In this document: in pieces, positions 7,476-15,593 of the stretch
Position numbering within the stretch: position 1 is the first letter of the stretch
Layout: the number at the start of each line of letters is the position of its first letter
DNA from: G021776435 sp046756245
GTDB lineage: Bacteria; Pseudomonadota; Alphaproteobacteria; Caulobacterales; Parvularculaceae
Direction of reading: 5' to 3'
DNA length: 31,709 bases
Assembly (NCBI GenBank): GCA_046756245.1
Contig: JBHHVZ010000026.1
Coordinates: forward strand, 1 to 31,709
The notes under the pieces: generated by a model
The model's database searches: none
What the model saw: only the letters and a program-made list of their open reading frames with translations
What the model was told of the DNA's origin: nothing
Made by a program: the position numbers and the translations under genes

Positions 7476-9389
7476 GTGACGCGGCGAGGACGCATCGAGG
7501 AAGCAAGGCTGGACTGGGACGCCGGCGCGCCCCGCTCCGCAGCGTTTGGCGACGTCTATTTTTCCGGCGACGGCATTGAAGAGGCCGCGCATGTATTTCT
7601 GCGCGGCAATGATCTGCCGCGGCGGTTTTCATTTGCTCCGCGCTTTACAATCGGCGAACTCGGTTTTGGAACCGGTCTTAACATTCTTCTCGCCTGGAAC
7701 GCCTGGCGGCGCGCCGGCAAGCCGCCCGGCGCAAAGCTGAGACTTTTCTCGATCGAGGCCGCGCCGCTAGCGTGCGCCGACCTTGAACGCGCGCATCGCG
7801 CCTGGCCCGAACTGATGGCGCGCGCTGATCGTCTCCGCGCGCTTTACCCGCCGCCGGCGCACGGCTTCCACCGGCTTCACCTCGACGAGAACGTCACGCT
7901 GACGCTTTATTACGGCGATGCGGCGGCGGGACTGCACGCGATGGAAGGCGGCGTCGACGCCTGGTTTCTCGATGGTTTTGCGCCGTCGAAAAATCCTGAC
8001 ATGTGGTCGTCTGAAATCACGGGCGAACTGGCGCGCCTTTCGAAAGCAGGCGCGACCTTCGCCACTTTCACGGTCGCCGGCGCGGTTCGCCGCGCGTTCG
8101 GGGAGACAGGGTTTTCTATTGAAAAGCGGCCCGGCTTCGGCCGCAAGCGCGAGATGCTCGTTGGTCGTCTTGACCATCCGAGTGCGGAGACAAGCCGGCG
8201 CGCGCCGTGGTTCGATACGCGCCCGTGCGCAAAGCTTTCTCCCGGCGCTTCGATCGCAGTGATCGGCGCAGGAATTGCGGGCGCAAGCCTTGCATTCGAA
8301 CTCACACGCGCCGGATTCGGGGTGACCGTCTATGACGTCGACAATCCGGCAAGCGGCGCGTCAGGCAATCCGGCGGGACTTTTTATGCCGCGTGTCGATC
8401 TTGGCGATACGCCGGCGGCGCGGTTTCATCTCGCCGCCTATCTCTACGCCTTAGGTTTGCTCGAAGAACTCGGCGACGAGCCAACTTTCAACCCTTGCGG
8501 CGTCGTGCTGGGCGCCCCGGATGAGAAAGAAAAACTGCGTCAGCGAAAAATTCTCGGCGCCGGACTGCTGCCAGACGGCTGGATCGAAGAGACGGATGGC
8601 GGCCTTTTCTTCCCGAAAGCCGGAGTCATTGCGCCTCCGCGCATCGTGCGCGCGCTGCTGGGCGATGCGACATTCGTGAAAGCGCGCGTGCGATCAATCG
8701 ACCGCGACGGCGCGTGTCCGATTATCCAAACCGATGACGGAAATCGCGTCGCCTATGACGCCGTCGTGCTGGCGAACGGACTCGAAGCGCTGCGCTTTGC
8801 ACAGGCCCGCGCCCTGCCGCTCGCCGGGTCGGCGGGACAGGTCGACTGGTTCCCCGACGCCAAGGCGCCTGAGCGTGCGCTGGCTTTCGGCGCCTACGCG
8901 GCGCCGGCGCCTGACGGCGGGCTTGTGATTGGCGCGACCCATGCGCCGGCGCCCGACGGCGCGGCGTCCGAACCAAGCCGCGAGGCGACGCAAGCCAATA
9001 TCAACGCGCTCGCACGTTTCGCGCCGCCGATCGCCGCCGGTCTCGACCCGAACGGATCGCGTCCGCGCACCGGCGTCCGCTCGACGACGCCCGACCGGCT
9101 TCCCATTGTCGGCCCCTTGCCCGACTGGAGCTTTTACGGCGGCGCTTATGACGGCCTGCGCACGGGGCGCAAAGGAGACTATCCGCCGGGCGAATCGCAG
9201 CCTGGTCTTTTCATCCTTAACGGGCTCGGTTCGCGCGGCTTCGTCACTGCGCCGCTCGCCGCGGCGATGATCGCAGCAGAAATGGCCGGCGAACCGGCGC
9301 CCGTCGAATACAAAATCGCGGAGGCGCTCCACCCAGCGCGATTTTTCATCCGCAACCTCAGGCGCGGGCGCCTGCGCCAAAAGGCGTAA
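7476..9389 (+). CDS. mnmC: Bifunctional tRNA 5-methylaminomethyl-2-thiouridine biosynthesis protein MnmC
   Basis: This enzyme finishes the mnm5s2U34 wobble modification of tRNAs for Lys, Glu and Gln. An FAD-dependent part removes the carboxymethyl group and a SAM-dependent part methylates the product. The N-terminal methyltransferase half includes FTIGELGFGTGLNIL (SAM site) and AWFLDGFAPSKNPDMW, the typical MnmD signature. The FAD-binding half starts near residue 262 with VIGAGIAGASLAFEL and ends with NGLGSRGFVTAPLAAAMIA. A frame from 7350 overlaps the previous gene and is not credible at its 5' end. I place the start at the GTG at 7476, giving TRRGRIEEARLDWDAG; a TTG at 7458 with AAGG upstream is an equal rival. 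Length (about 637) fits the family. Confidence 0.9.
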   Translation: MTRRGRIEEARLDWDAGAPRSAAFGDVYFSGDGIEEAAHVFLRGNDLPRRFSFAPRFTIGELGFGTGLNILLAWNAWRRAGKPPGAKLRLFSIEAAPLACADLERAHRAWPELMARADRLRALYPPPAHGFHRLHLDENVTLTLYYGDAAAGLHAMEGGVDAWFLDGFAPSKNPDMWSSEITGELARLSKAGATFATFTVAGAVRRAFGETGFSIEKRPGFGRKREMLVGRLDHPSAETSRRAPWFDTRPCAKLSPGASIAVIGAGIAGASLAFELTRAGFGVTVYDVDNPASGASGNPAGLFMPRVDLGDTPAARFHLAAYLYALGLLEELGDEPTFNPCGVVLGAPDEKEKLRQRKILGAGLLPDGWIEETDGGLFFPKAGVIAPPRIVRALLGDATFVKARVRSIDRDGACPIIQTDDGNRVAYDAVVLANGLEALRFAQARALPLAGSAGQVDWFPDAKAPERALAFGAYAAPAPDGGLVIGATHAPAPDGAASEPSREATQANINALARFAPPIAAGLDPNGSRPRTGVRSTTPDRLPIVGPLPDWSFYGGAYDGLRTGRKGDYPPGESQPGLFILNGLGSRGFVTAPLAAAMIAAEMAGEPAPVEYKIAEALHPARFFIRNLRRGRLRQKA

Positions 9390-9391
9390 GC

Positions 9392-9412
9392 GCGCCCGCT
9401 TGCCGGGGGCGC
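9392..9412 (+). terminator. Hairpin between mnmC and the cystathionine beta-synthase gene
   Basis: GCGCCC (9392-9397) can pair with GGGCGC (9407-9412) over a nine-base loop, just after the mnmC stop. No T-run follows. It may partly separate mnmC from the sulfur-amino-acid genes. Confidence 0.35.
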
Positions 9413-9456
9413 TTGCTAGGGCTTAAGACAGTCTGAAACAGAGCGGAGAAAATCTG

Positions 9457-10845
9457 ATGAAAGACACCGCCTTCGGGCCCGTCTTCGACACTGTTTTGGA
9501 AGGCATCGGCAAGACGCCCATGGTGCGCATCTCGAAGATCGACACGGGCCCTTGCGAACTGTTTCTGAAGCTCGAATCGAACAATCCCGGCGGCTCGATC
9601 AAGGACCGCATCGGGCTGGCGATGATCGAGCAAGCCGAAAAGGACGGCAAGCTGAAGCCCGGCGGCGCGATCGTCGAAGCGACCGCCGGCAACACCGGTC
9701 TCGCGCTGGCGCTCGTGGCGGCGCAGAAAGGCTACAAGCTCATCATCGTCGTTCCCGACAAGATGGCGCAGGAAAAGATTTTCCACTTGAAAGCGCTCGG
9801 CGCCGACGTGCGCCTGACGCGTTCCGACGTCGGCAAGGGCCACCCGGAATATTACCAGGACGTCGCCGAAGCGATATCGCGCGAGACCGGCGCGTTTTAC
9901 GTCAACCAGTTCGGCAATGAAGCCAATCCTTTCGCGCACGAAACCCAGACCGGCCCCGAAATCTGGGGCCAGATGGAAGAGGACATGGACGCCATCGTCG
10001 CCGGCGTCGGTTCGGGCGGCACCATTGCAGGTTTGACGCATTTTTTTGAAAAGGCCGCGCCGGATGTGGAAATCATTCTCGCCGACCCCAAAGGCTCCAT
10101 TCTCGCAGATTATGTGAACACCGGCGTCAAACCCAACGAGGTCGGCTCGTGGCTTGTGGAAGGCATCGGCGAGGATTTCATTCCTGATGTCGCCGACTTG
10201 TCGCACGTGAAGAAGGCCTACGCGATCACCGACAAGGAAAGCTTCGAGGCCGCGCGCGATCTGTTGCGCGAAGAAGGGGTGTTGGGCGGCTCCTCTTCGG
10301 GCACGATCTTCGCCGCCGCGCTCAAATATTGCCGCGAGCAGAAAGAGAAAAAACGCGTCGTCGCCTTCGTGTGCGACCGCGGCGACAAATATCTCTCAAA
10401 GATGTTCAACGATTACTGGATGTACGATCAGGGTTTTCTGAAGCGCCCGCCCAAGGGCGATCTCACCGACCTCATTTCGCGCCGGCATTCCGAACACGCG
10501 ACGGTGACGGTGAAACCCGACGACACGCTGATGGCCGCCTGGGGCCGGATGAAGCTTTACGACATCTCGCAGCTTCCGGTGCTGAACGGCGACGGAACCC
10601 TCGCCGGCATCATCGACGAGGAGGATATCCTGTTCGCCGTCGTGCGCGACCGCGAAAAATTTCAGGAGCCGGTGCAGTCGGCCATGACCTACCGGGTCGA
10701 GACCCTCGAGGCCACAGAGCCGATGGAGGAGCTATTGCCGGTGTTCGCCAAGGGCCATGTGGCGGTCGTCATGACCGACGGCAAGTTCGAGGGGCTGATT
10801 ACGCGTACGGACTTGCTGAACTATCTGAGACTGCAGGTGGCGTGA
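9457..10845 (+). CDS. Cystathionine beta-synthase with C-terminal CBS-domain pair
   Basis: The 462-residue PLP enzyme is expected to condense serine and homocysteine to cystathionine in the cytoplasm. The fold-type II core shows the PLP lysine at Lys49 in NNPGGSIKDRIG, the TAGNTG substrate loop, and the glycine-rich phosphate loop GVGSGGTIAG. From about residue 340 a pair of CBS regulatory modules follows (SEHATVTVKPDDTLMAAW... and MTYRVETLEATEPMEELLPV). That architecture matches cystathionine beta-synthase rather than cysteine synthase CysK/CysM, which lack the CBS pair. The ATG at 9457 has GGAG upstream. An ArsC-like gene follows by three bases and a gamma-lyase-type gene about 500 bases on, which supports a reverse-transsulfuration role. 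Confidence 0.88.
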   Translation: MKDTAFGPVFDTVLEGIGKTPMVRISKIDTGPCELFLKLESNNPGGSIKDRIGLAMIEQAEKDGKLKPGGAIVEATAGNTGLALALVAAQKGYKLIIVVPDKMAQEKIFHLKALGADVRLTRSDVGKGHPEYYQDVAEAISRETGAFYVNQFGNEANPFAHETQTGPEIWGQMEEDMDAIVAGVGSGGTIAGLTHFFEKAAPDVEIILADPKGSILADYVNTGVKPNEVGSWLVEGIGEDFIPDVADLSHVKKAYAITDKESFEAARDLLREEGVLGGSSSGTIFAAALKYCREQKEKKRVVAFVCDRGDKYLSKMFNDYWMYDQGFLKRPPKGDLTDLISRRHSEHATVTVKPDDTLMAAWGRMKLYDISQLPVLNGDGTLAGIIDEEDILFAVVRDREKFQEPVQSAMTYRVETLEATEPMEELLPVFAKGHVAVVMTDGKFEGLITRTDLLNYLRLQVA

Positions 10846-10848
10846 CGA

Positions 10849-11196
10849 ATGGCGCTAACAGTTTATGCCCTCAAAACCTGCGATACATGCCGGAAGGCGG
10901 TGAAGGCGCTCGAAAAAGGCGGCGTCGATTTCAAAGTCATTGACGTGCGCGATAACGGCGTCACGAAAAAGCAGCTTGAAAAATGGGCGAACGCGGTCGG
11001 CTGGGAAGCGCTGTTGAACACGCGCTCGACGACCTGGCGCGGGCTTTCCGACCGGGGCAAGCAAGGCGTGAACAAGAAGAAGGCCGTCGCGCTGATGGCC
11101 GCACACCCGACCCTCATCAAGCGCCCGGTCATTGAGGCGGGCGACGCGATTTACGTCGGCTGGTCGAAACAACCCCAGGCCATGTTCATTAAATAG
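10849..11196 (+). CDS. ArsC/Spx-family thioredoxin-fold protein
   Basis: A 115-residue protein of the ArsC/Spx/YffB family. The N-terminal strand leads into CDTC (Cys11 and Cys14) with KAVKALEKGGVDFKVIDV, followed by the family segment LLNTRSTTWRGLSD and the conserved IKRPVIE turn. Members include arsenate reductases and proteins of unknown role such as YffB. The CxxC form is more like the Spx/YffB branch than classical single-cysteine glutaredoxin-dependent ArsC. No arsenic-resistance genes are nearby. It begins three bases after the cystathionine beta-synthase stop, so it is probably co-transcribed with a cysteine-making enzyme; a thiol-redox role is an inference from that context. Confidence 0.82.
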   Translation: MALTVYALKTCDTCRKAVKALEKGGVDFKVIDVRDNGVTKKQLEKWANAVGWEALLNTRSTTWRGLSDRGKQGVNKKKAVALMAAHPTLIKRPVIEAGDAIYVGWSKQPQAMFIK

Positions 11197-11210
11197 GAAA
11201 ATCTCATCTC

Positions 11211-11281
11211 CGCTCATCCCGGCGAAAGCCGGGAACCAGATCGGAGTCAGCATTGAGTCCCGGCTTTCGCCGGGATGAGCG
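11211..11281. repeat. 24-bp perfect inverted repeat, each arm itself a GAAA hairpin
   Basis: The arm at 11211-11234 is the exact reverse complement of 11258-11281, separated by 23 bases. Inside the first arm, CCCGGC-GAAA-GCCGGG is itself a hairpin with a GAAA tetraloop, and the other arm has the complementary form. The RNA could fold as one long stem or as two small ones. It follows the ArsC-like gene and precedes the gamma-lyase gene. It has the look of a REP-type dispersed repeat of alphaproteobacteria and could also act as a terminator or 3'-end stabiliser. Confidence 0.85.
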
Positions 11282-11366
11282 GGATTTCTGGTTGGCCTCA
11301 GCGCACCCTTTCAACCCCATTCAAGCCCGGCTATGACACGGTTACGCCAATCCGGAATGCAGCCCC

Positions 11367-12533
11367 ATGACCGACCGCAAGAACCGCCCCGCTTTCGCTA
11401 CCCGCGTCATTCACGCCGGGCAGGAGCACGACCCGACGACCGGCGCGGTGATGCAGCCGATCTATCAGACGAGCACGTTCGCGCAGGAAAGCCCCGGCGT
11501 GCACAAGGGCTACGTCTACGCCCGCGGGCACAATCCGACGCGATTCGCCTATGAGCGCTGCATCGCCGATCTTGAAAACGGCGCGAGGGGATTCGCCTTC
11601 GCCTCGGGCATGGCGGCGATTGCGACCATGCTGGAGCTCATTCCCGCCGGCTCGCATGTCGTCGCCATGGACGACGTTTACGGCGGCACGTTTCGCCTGT
11701 TCGAGCGCGTGCGGCGCGAGTCGTCGAACCTTTCTTTCGATTATGTCGACCTGACGAAGCCGGCAAACTTCGAAGCCGCGATCAGGTCCGAGACCAAATT
11801 CGTCTGGATCGAAACGCCGACCAATCCGCTTTTGAAGATTGTCGACATCGAGGCGATTGCGAAGATCGCCCGCGAACGCGATATTATCGTCGGCTGCGAC
11901 AATACCTTCGCCTCGCCTTATTGCCAGCGTCCTCTGGATTTCGGCGCCGATATCGTCATGCACTCGGCGACGAAATATCTGGGCGGCCATTCCGACGTCA
12001 TCGGCGGCGTCCTTGTGGTCAATGACAAGGACCTCGCCGACCGCCTCGCCTTCCTGCAGAACTCAATCGGCGCCATTCAGGGGCCGTTCGATTCTTTCCT
12101 GGCGCTCAGGGGCTTAAAGACGCTGGCGCTGCGCCAGGAACGCGGCTGCGAAAACGCGCAAACCCTCGCCGAATGGCTGGAGGCGCATCCGGCGATTGCG
12201 CGCGTCAACTATCCGGGACTTGAGAGCCATCCGGGTCACGCCATCGCCGCGCGCCAGATGGACGCCTTCGGCGCCATGGTCACGATATTCCTCAAGGGCG
12301 GGCTCGACGCGGCGAAGATTATGCTCGAGCGCGTCGAACTGTTCACGCTGGCCGAATCGCTCGGCGGCGTGGAAAGCCTGATCGAGCATCCCAGCGTCAT
12401 GACCCACGCCTCGATCCCGCCCGAACGCCGCGCCGAGCTTGGCGTCGACGACGCGCTGGTGCGCCTTTCCATCGGCGTCGAAGACGCCGGCGACCTCAGA
12501 CGCGATCTCGACCAGGCCCTTAAGGGCCTATAG
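11367..12533 (+). CDS. Cystathionine gamma-lyase / gamma-synthase (Cys/Met metabolism PLP enzyme)
   Basis: The 388-residue fold-type I PLP enzyme of the Cys/Met metabolism family has the PLP lysine at Lys203 in HSATKYLGGHSD. Other family marks are YARGHNPTRFAYE, the FASGMAAI turn, ETPTNPLLKIVDI and DNTFASPY, and SLGGVESLIEHPSVMTH near the C-terminus. Sequence alone does not separate gamma-synthase (MetB), gamma-lyase and O-acetylhomoserine sulfhydrylase. With a CBS-domain cystathionine beta-synthase just upstream, gamma-lyase (cystathionine to cysteine, 2-oxobutyrate and ammonia) is the most economical reading. The 170-base gap containing the inverted repeat suggests partly independent expression. 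Confidence 0.85.
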   Translation: MTDRKNRPAFATRVIHAGQEHDPTTGAVMQPIYQTSTFAQESPGVHKGYVYARGHNPTRFAYERCIADLENGARGFAFASGMAAIATMLELIPAGSHVVAMDDVYGGTFRLFERVRRESSNLSFDYVDLTKPANFEAAIRSETKFVWIETPTNPLLKIVDIEAIAKIARERDIIVGCDNTFASPYCQRPLDFGADIVMHSATKYLGGHSDVIGGVLVVNDKDLADRLAFLQNSIGAIQGPFDSFLALRGLKTLALRQERGCENAQTLAEWLEAHPAIARVNYPGLESHPGHAIAARQMDAFGAMVTIFLKGGLDAAKIMLERVELFTLAESLGGVESLIEHPSVMTHASIPPERRAELGVDDALVRLSIGVEDAGDLRRDLDQALKGL

Positions 12534-12552
12534 CGCTCGGCGTCGGCCGGCG

Positions 12553-12572
12553 CCCGTGACATTGCGCACGGG
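12553..12572 (+). terminator. Small hairpin after the gamma-lyase gene
   Basis: CCCGTG (12553-12558) can pair with CACGGG (12567-12572) with an eight-base loop, shortly after the stop. An AAAAATTTT stretch follows about 17 bases later. Weak evidence for termination. Confidence 0.3.
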
Positions 12573-12616
12573 ACCGTTACACTCTCCGAAAAATTTTCTC
12601 GGGAGGGGATTGATCC

Positions 12617-15178
12617 ATGCGCGCGTTTTTCGCCGCTCTGTTCGTCACGCTCATTTCACTGCCGGCGCAGGCCGAACCGTTCGATTATTTCCGTCCTGAC
12701 GGGACCGTCTATGACGCCGACATCCCGACGCCGGACGCCTTTATCGGCTACGGTCTCGGCGACAAGCCGGTCCGCCACGACATCATGGTCGCCTATCTGC
12801 GCACGCTGGCGCGCCGGTCGGACCGCATCACCGTCGAGACGATCGGCTATTCGCATGAAGGCCGGCCGATCCTGTCGTTCGTCGTCACCGCGCCGGAAAA
12901 CCAGGCGCGCATCGACGAGATCAGAGCCGCGCATCTCGCCCGCCTCGACCCGTCCGCGCCCGACAGCGCCGGCCCCGTCGTCGTCTGGCTCAATTACGGC
13001 GTGCACGGCGCAGAGTCGGCCGGCATGGATGCGTCGATCCCGACGCTTTATCACCTCGCCGCCGCGCAAGGTGAAGAAATCGAAGCGATATTGCGCGATA
13101 CTGTCATCGTCATCATCGCCATCTTCAATCCGGACGGCCATTCCCGCCGCGTCAACCATGTCTACGCGTATGGAGGCGACGTCGCGGTCGCAAACCCCGC
13201 GCATGAGCAGCACAATCTGTGGATGGAGGCGCGCACGAACCATTACTGGTTCGATCTCAATCGCGACTGGCTGCTCTTAACGCAACCGGAAAGCCGGGCG
13301 TGGATCGACGTCTGGCATAAGTGGAAGCCGAACGTCTCGGCCGATTTCCACGAAATGGGATCGGGCGCGACCTATTATTTTCATCCGGGCGTGCCGAAAC
13401 GGAAAAACCCGCTGGTTCCCGACCGCGAACGCGAACTTTTGTCGAGCATCGCCGAAGGCCACGCCGCGCGGCTCGACGAAATGGGCGAGCTTTATACGTC
13501 GGAGGAAGGCTTCGACAATTTCTATATCGGCAAAGGATCGACCTATCCGTCGATCAATGGCGGCGTAGGCATATTGTTCGAGGCGGCGGCCGCGCGCGGC
13601 GGCGCGATCGACACCGATAACGGCCTTCGGACCTATGCGCAGAATATCCGTATTCATTTCAACACGTCGCTGACGACGATTGCCGGCGCGCGCGAGAACA
13701 GCGAAGACCTGCTCGCCTATCAACGCGGTTTTTTCGCTGACGCGGAAAATGCGGCGCGCAGTCATCCGGTCAAGGCGTATGTATTTTCGGCCGGCGAGGA
13801 CGAAGCCCGCATCGATATGTTTCTGCAACTGCTGGCGCGCCACCGGGTGAAGGCTTATGCGCTGGCGCGCGACGTCATCGTCAACGGAAAGACCTATGCG
13901 GCCGGGAACAGTTTCATCGTACCCATGCGACAGCCGCAGTTCACGATGATCCGGGGCCTGTTCGATCGGGTGACCGAATTCGAGGAGAACATCTTTTACG
14001 ACGTATCGGGCTGGACGCTGCCGCTCGCCTTCGATCTCGATTACGCGCCGCTCGACGGCATGCGCTTCAACCGATCGCTCCTCGGCGAAGAAGCGGCGCG
14101 CTATGCGCCGCCGGCGCGCGCCCCCGGCGAAGCGCGCTACGGCTACGCATTCGACTGGGACGATTACTATGCGCCGCGCGCGCTATACCGCTTCATGAAA
14201 GAAGACGTGATTACACGCGTCCTGATGGAGCCGAAAACCATACAGACGTACGGCGAAACGCGCGAATTCGACCGCGGCGCGATCTTCATTCCCTTCGCCG
14301 GGCAGACGGTTCCGAAAGCGCGCATCGCCGCCATTGCACGCGAAGCCGCGGAAAAAGACCGCGTTGACGTCTACGCGGTCGACAGCGGCAATGCGGCGCC
14401 GGGCGTCGGCGATCTCGGTTCTTTCGGCAGCGTGCGAACGCTGAAAAAGCCGGTTGCGCTGATGCTGTTCGGCGACGGCGTGTCGCGCTACAGCGCCGGG
14501 CAACTCTGGCACCTGCTCGATCATCGCATGAAGACGCCGCTGGTCTTACGCCGGAAGGACCAGCTCGGCGGCGTCGACCTGTCCCGTTTCACGCATCTCA
14601 TCATCCCCGACGGAGGCGATCTCGATGAAAAGACGACGGAAAAGGTCAAGGAATGGATCAACGCCGGCGGCGTCCTGATCGCCACAAAAAAGACCGCCGT
14701 CTGGGCGCAATCGGAATTCCTCAGCGAAGACGGGGCCGAAGACGATGGCGAAGCCGAAGCCGACAAACCTGTCGAGCGGCGCGATTACGCCGACAAGCCG
14801 CTCGCCGACGCTGAACATGTTATCGGCGGCGCGTTATTCGAAAGCGACCTCGACATCACCCACCCGCTCGGTTTCGGTTATCGCGACAGGTCGATTGCGA
14901 CGATGCGTAATTCGACGGGAATTTTAAAGACTCCGAAAGATCCCGTGGCGACGGTTGCGCGCTATACGGACGCGCCTTTGCTTTCCGGCTACGCTTCTAA
15001 AAAGCGTCTGGGCGAGATCGCCGGCGCGCCGATGCTCGCCGGCGTGCGTTCCGGCGCCGGCGCCGTGATCCTGTTTGCTGACGATCCGTCGTTTCGGGCG
15101 ACCTTTTATGGAACCGATAAACTGTTCATGAACGCGCTTTTCTTCAGCACGTTGTTCTCGCCGTCCGCAACGCCATGA
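12617..15178 (+). CDS. Large secreted M14-family metallopeptidase-like protein
   Basis: The 853-residue protein begins with a signal peptide (MRAFFAALFVTLISLPAQAE) preceded by a strong GGGAGGGG ribosome site. The N-terminal 350 residues look like the zinc carboxypeptidase (M14) fold: NYGVHGAESAG supplies His130 and Glu133 of the HxxE zinc motif, NPDGHSRR matches the substrate-binding region, and ADFHEMG (His245) gives the third ligand. The last 400 residues include a section (ALMLFGDGVSRYSAGQLWHLLD ... VKEWINAGGVLIATK) resembling a glutamine-amidotransferase-like Rossmann domain often appended to these proteins. It likely degrades peptides outside the cytoplasmic membrane. A hairpin follows the gene; the next gene is an amino-acid symporter, which could take up released amino acids. 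Confidence 0.85.
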   Translation: MRAFFAALFVTLISLPAQAEPFDYFRPDGTVYDADIPTPDAFIGYGLGDKPVRHDIMVAYLRTLARRSDRITVETIGYSHEGRPILSFVVTAPENQARIDEIRAAHLARLDPSAPDSAGPVVVWLNYGVHGAESAGMDASIPTLYHLAAAQGEEIEAILRDTVIVIIAIFNPDGHSRRVNHVYAYGGDVAVANPAHEQHNLWMEARTNHYWFDLNRDWLLLTQPESRAWIDVWHKWKPNVSADFHEMGSGATYYFHPGVPKRKNPLVPDRERELLSSIAEGHAARLDEMGELYTSEEGFDNFYIGKGSTYPSINGGVGILFEAAAARGGAIDTDNGLRTYAQNIRIHFNTSLTTIAGARENSEDLLAYQRGFFADAENAARSHPVKAYVFSAGEDEARIDMFLQLLARHRVKAYALARDVIVNGKTYAAGNSFIVPMRQPQFTMIRGLFDRVTEFEENIFYDVSGWTLPLAFDLDYAPLDGMRFNRSLLGEEAARYAPPARAPGEARYGYAFDWDDYYAPRALYRFMKEDVITRVLMEPKTIQTYGETREFDRGAIFIPFAGQTVPKARIAAIAREAAEKDRVDVYAVDSGNAAPGVGDLGSFGSVRTLKKPVALMLFGDGVSRYSAGQLWHLLDHRMKTPLVLRRKDQLGGVDLSRFTHLIIPDGGDLDEKTTEKVKEWINAGGVLIATKKTAVWAQSEFLSEDGAEDDGEAEADKPVERRDYADKPLADAEHVIGGALFESDLDITHPLGFGYRDRSIATMRNSTGILKTPKDPVATVARYTDAPLLSGYASKKRLGEIAGAPMLAGVRSGAGAVILFADDPSFRATFYGTDKLFMNALFFSTLFSPSATP

Positions 15179-15196
15179 TTGGGGGAAAGGCTAAAA

Positions 15197-15229
15197 GGAC
15201 GACGCCGTCTGCGAAAGACGGCGCCGTCC
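15197..15229 (+). terminator. Strong hairpin after the M14 peptidase gene
   Basis: GGACGACGCCGTCT (15197-15210) pairs with AGACGGCGCCGTCC (15216-15229) with one A-C mismatch and a GCGAA loop, 18 bases after the stop codon. The stem is long, but no clear T-run follows. Confidence 0.65.
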
Positions 15230-15577
15230 CGTTCACCGCCAGCGGGGGAGATGCTGGCGATTTCCTGCGGACCCGGCCGGGTCCGATTCAAAACGGCGGC
15301 GGACGTTCAAACTGGAAATTCAACATACGCGGGCCTGCGTCTTAAGGCAGTTCTCGAATCGCAATTGCTGAATTCTATTAGATGGATCTTTTTGTCGCCA
15401 GTCGCCCTGCCGATAAGGGCTAAAGACATTGCGCCCCGGCGTCAATTCACAAGAATTTGAGGAACGGGTTTGGACAGTTGGGCGATTACCGTCGAATTAA
15501 CCAGCGCCTGCCGGCGAGTGTGGATGACTGACGTTGCGATATCTGTAAGTGTCGCGCATTCGCGCGATAGCGCAATC
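15230..15577. other. Gene-free 350-base stretch with palindromes ahead of the symporter gene
   Basis: No credible gene was found here; a 93-codon open frame starting at 15179 lacks any family resemblance. The stretch holds a hairpin CGCCAGC/GCTGGCG (15237-15243 with 15253-15259) and an 18-bp perfect palindrome CGGACCCGGCCGGGTCCG at 15268-15285. It is less GC-biased from about 15330 on. It probably contains the symporter promoter and leader. I looked for the conserved cores of a glycine riboswitch, often placed before such symporters, and did not see them. Confidence 0.55.
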
Positions 15578-15583
15578 AGGAGG
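15578..15583 (+). promoter_or_regulatory. Ribosome binding site fixing the symporter start
   Basis: AGGAGG sits ten bases before the ATG at 15594. It favours that ATG over an in-frame ATG at 15549. Confidence 0.7.
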
Positions 15584-15593
15584 AACCCGTCCG

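Noticed and set aside
15179..15460. 93-codon frame after the M14 peptidase gene
   Set aside because: It starts on top of a strong hairpin, lacks any motif and shows no coding-like composition.
15286..15577. Glycine riboswitch before the symporter gene
   Set aside because: The conserved glycine-aptamer core sequences are not seen; only unrelated palindromes are present.
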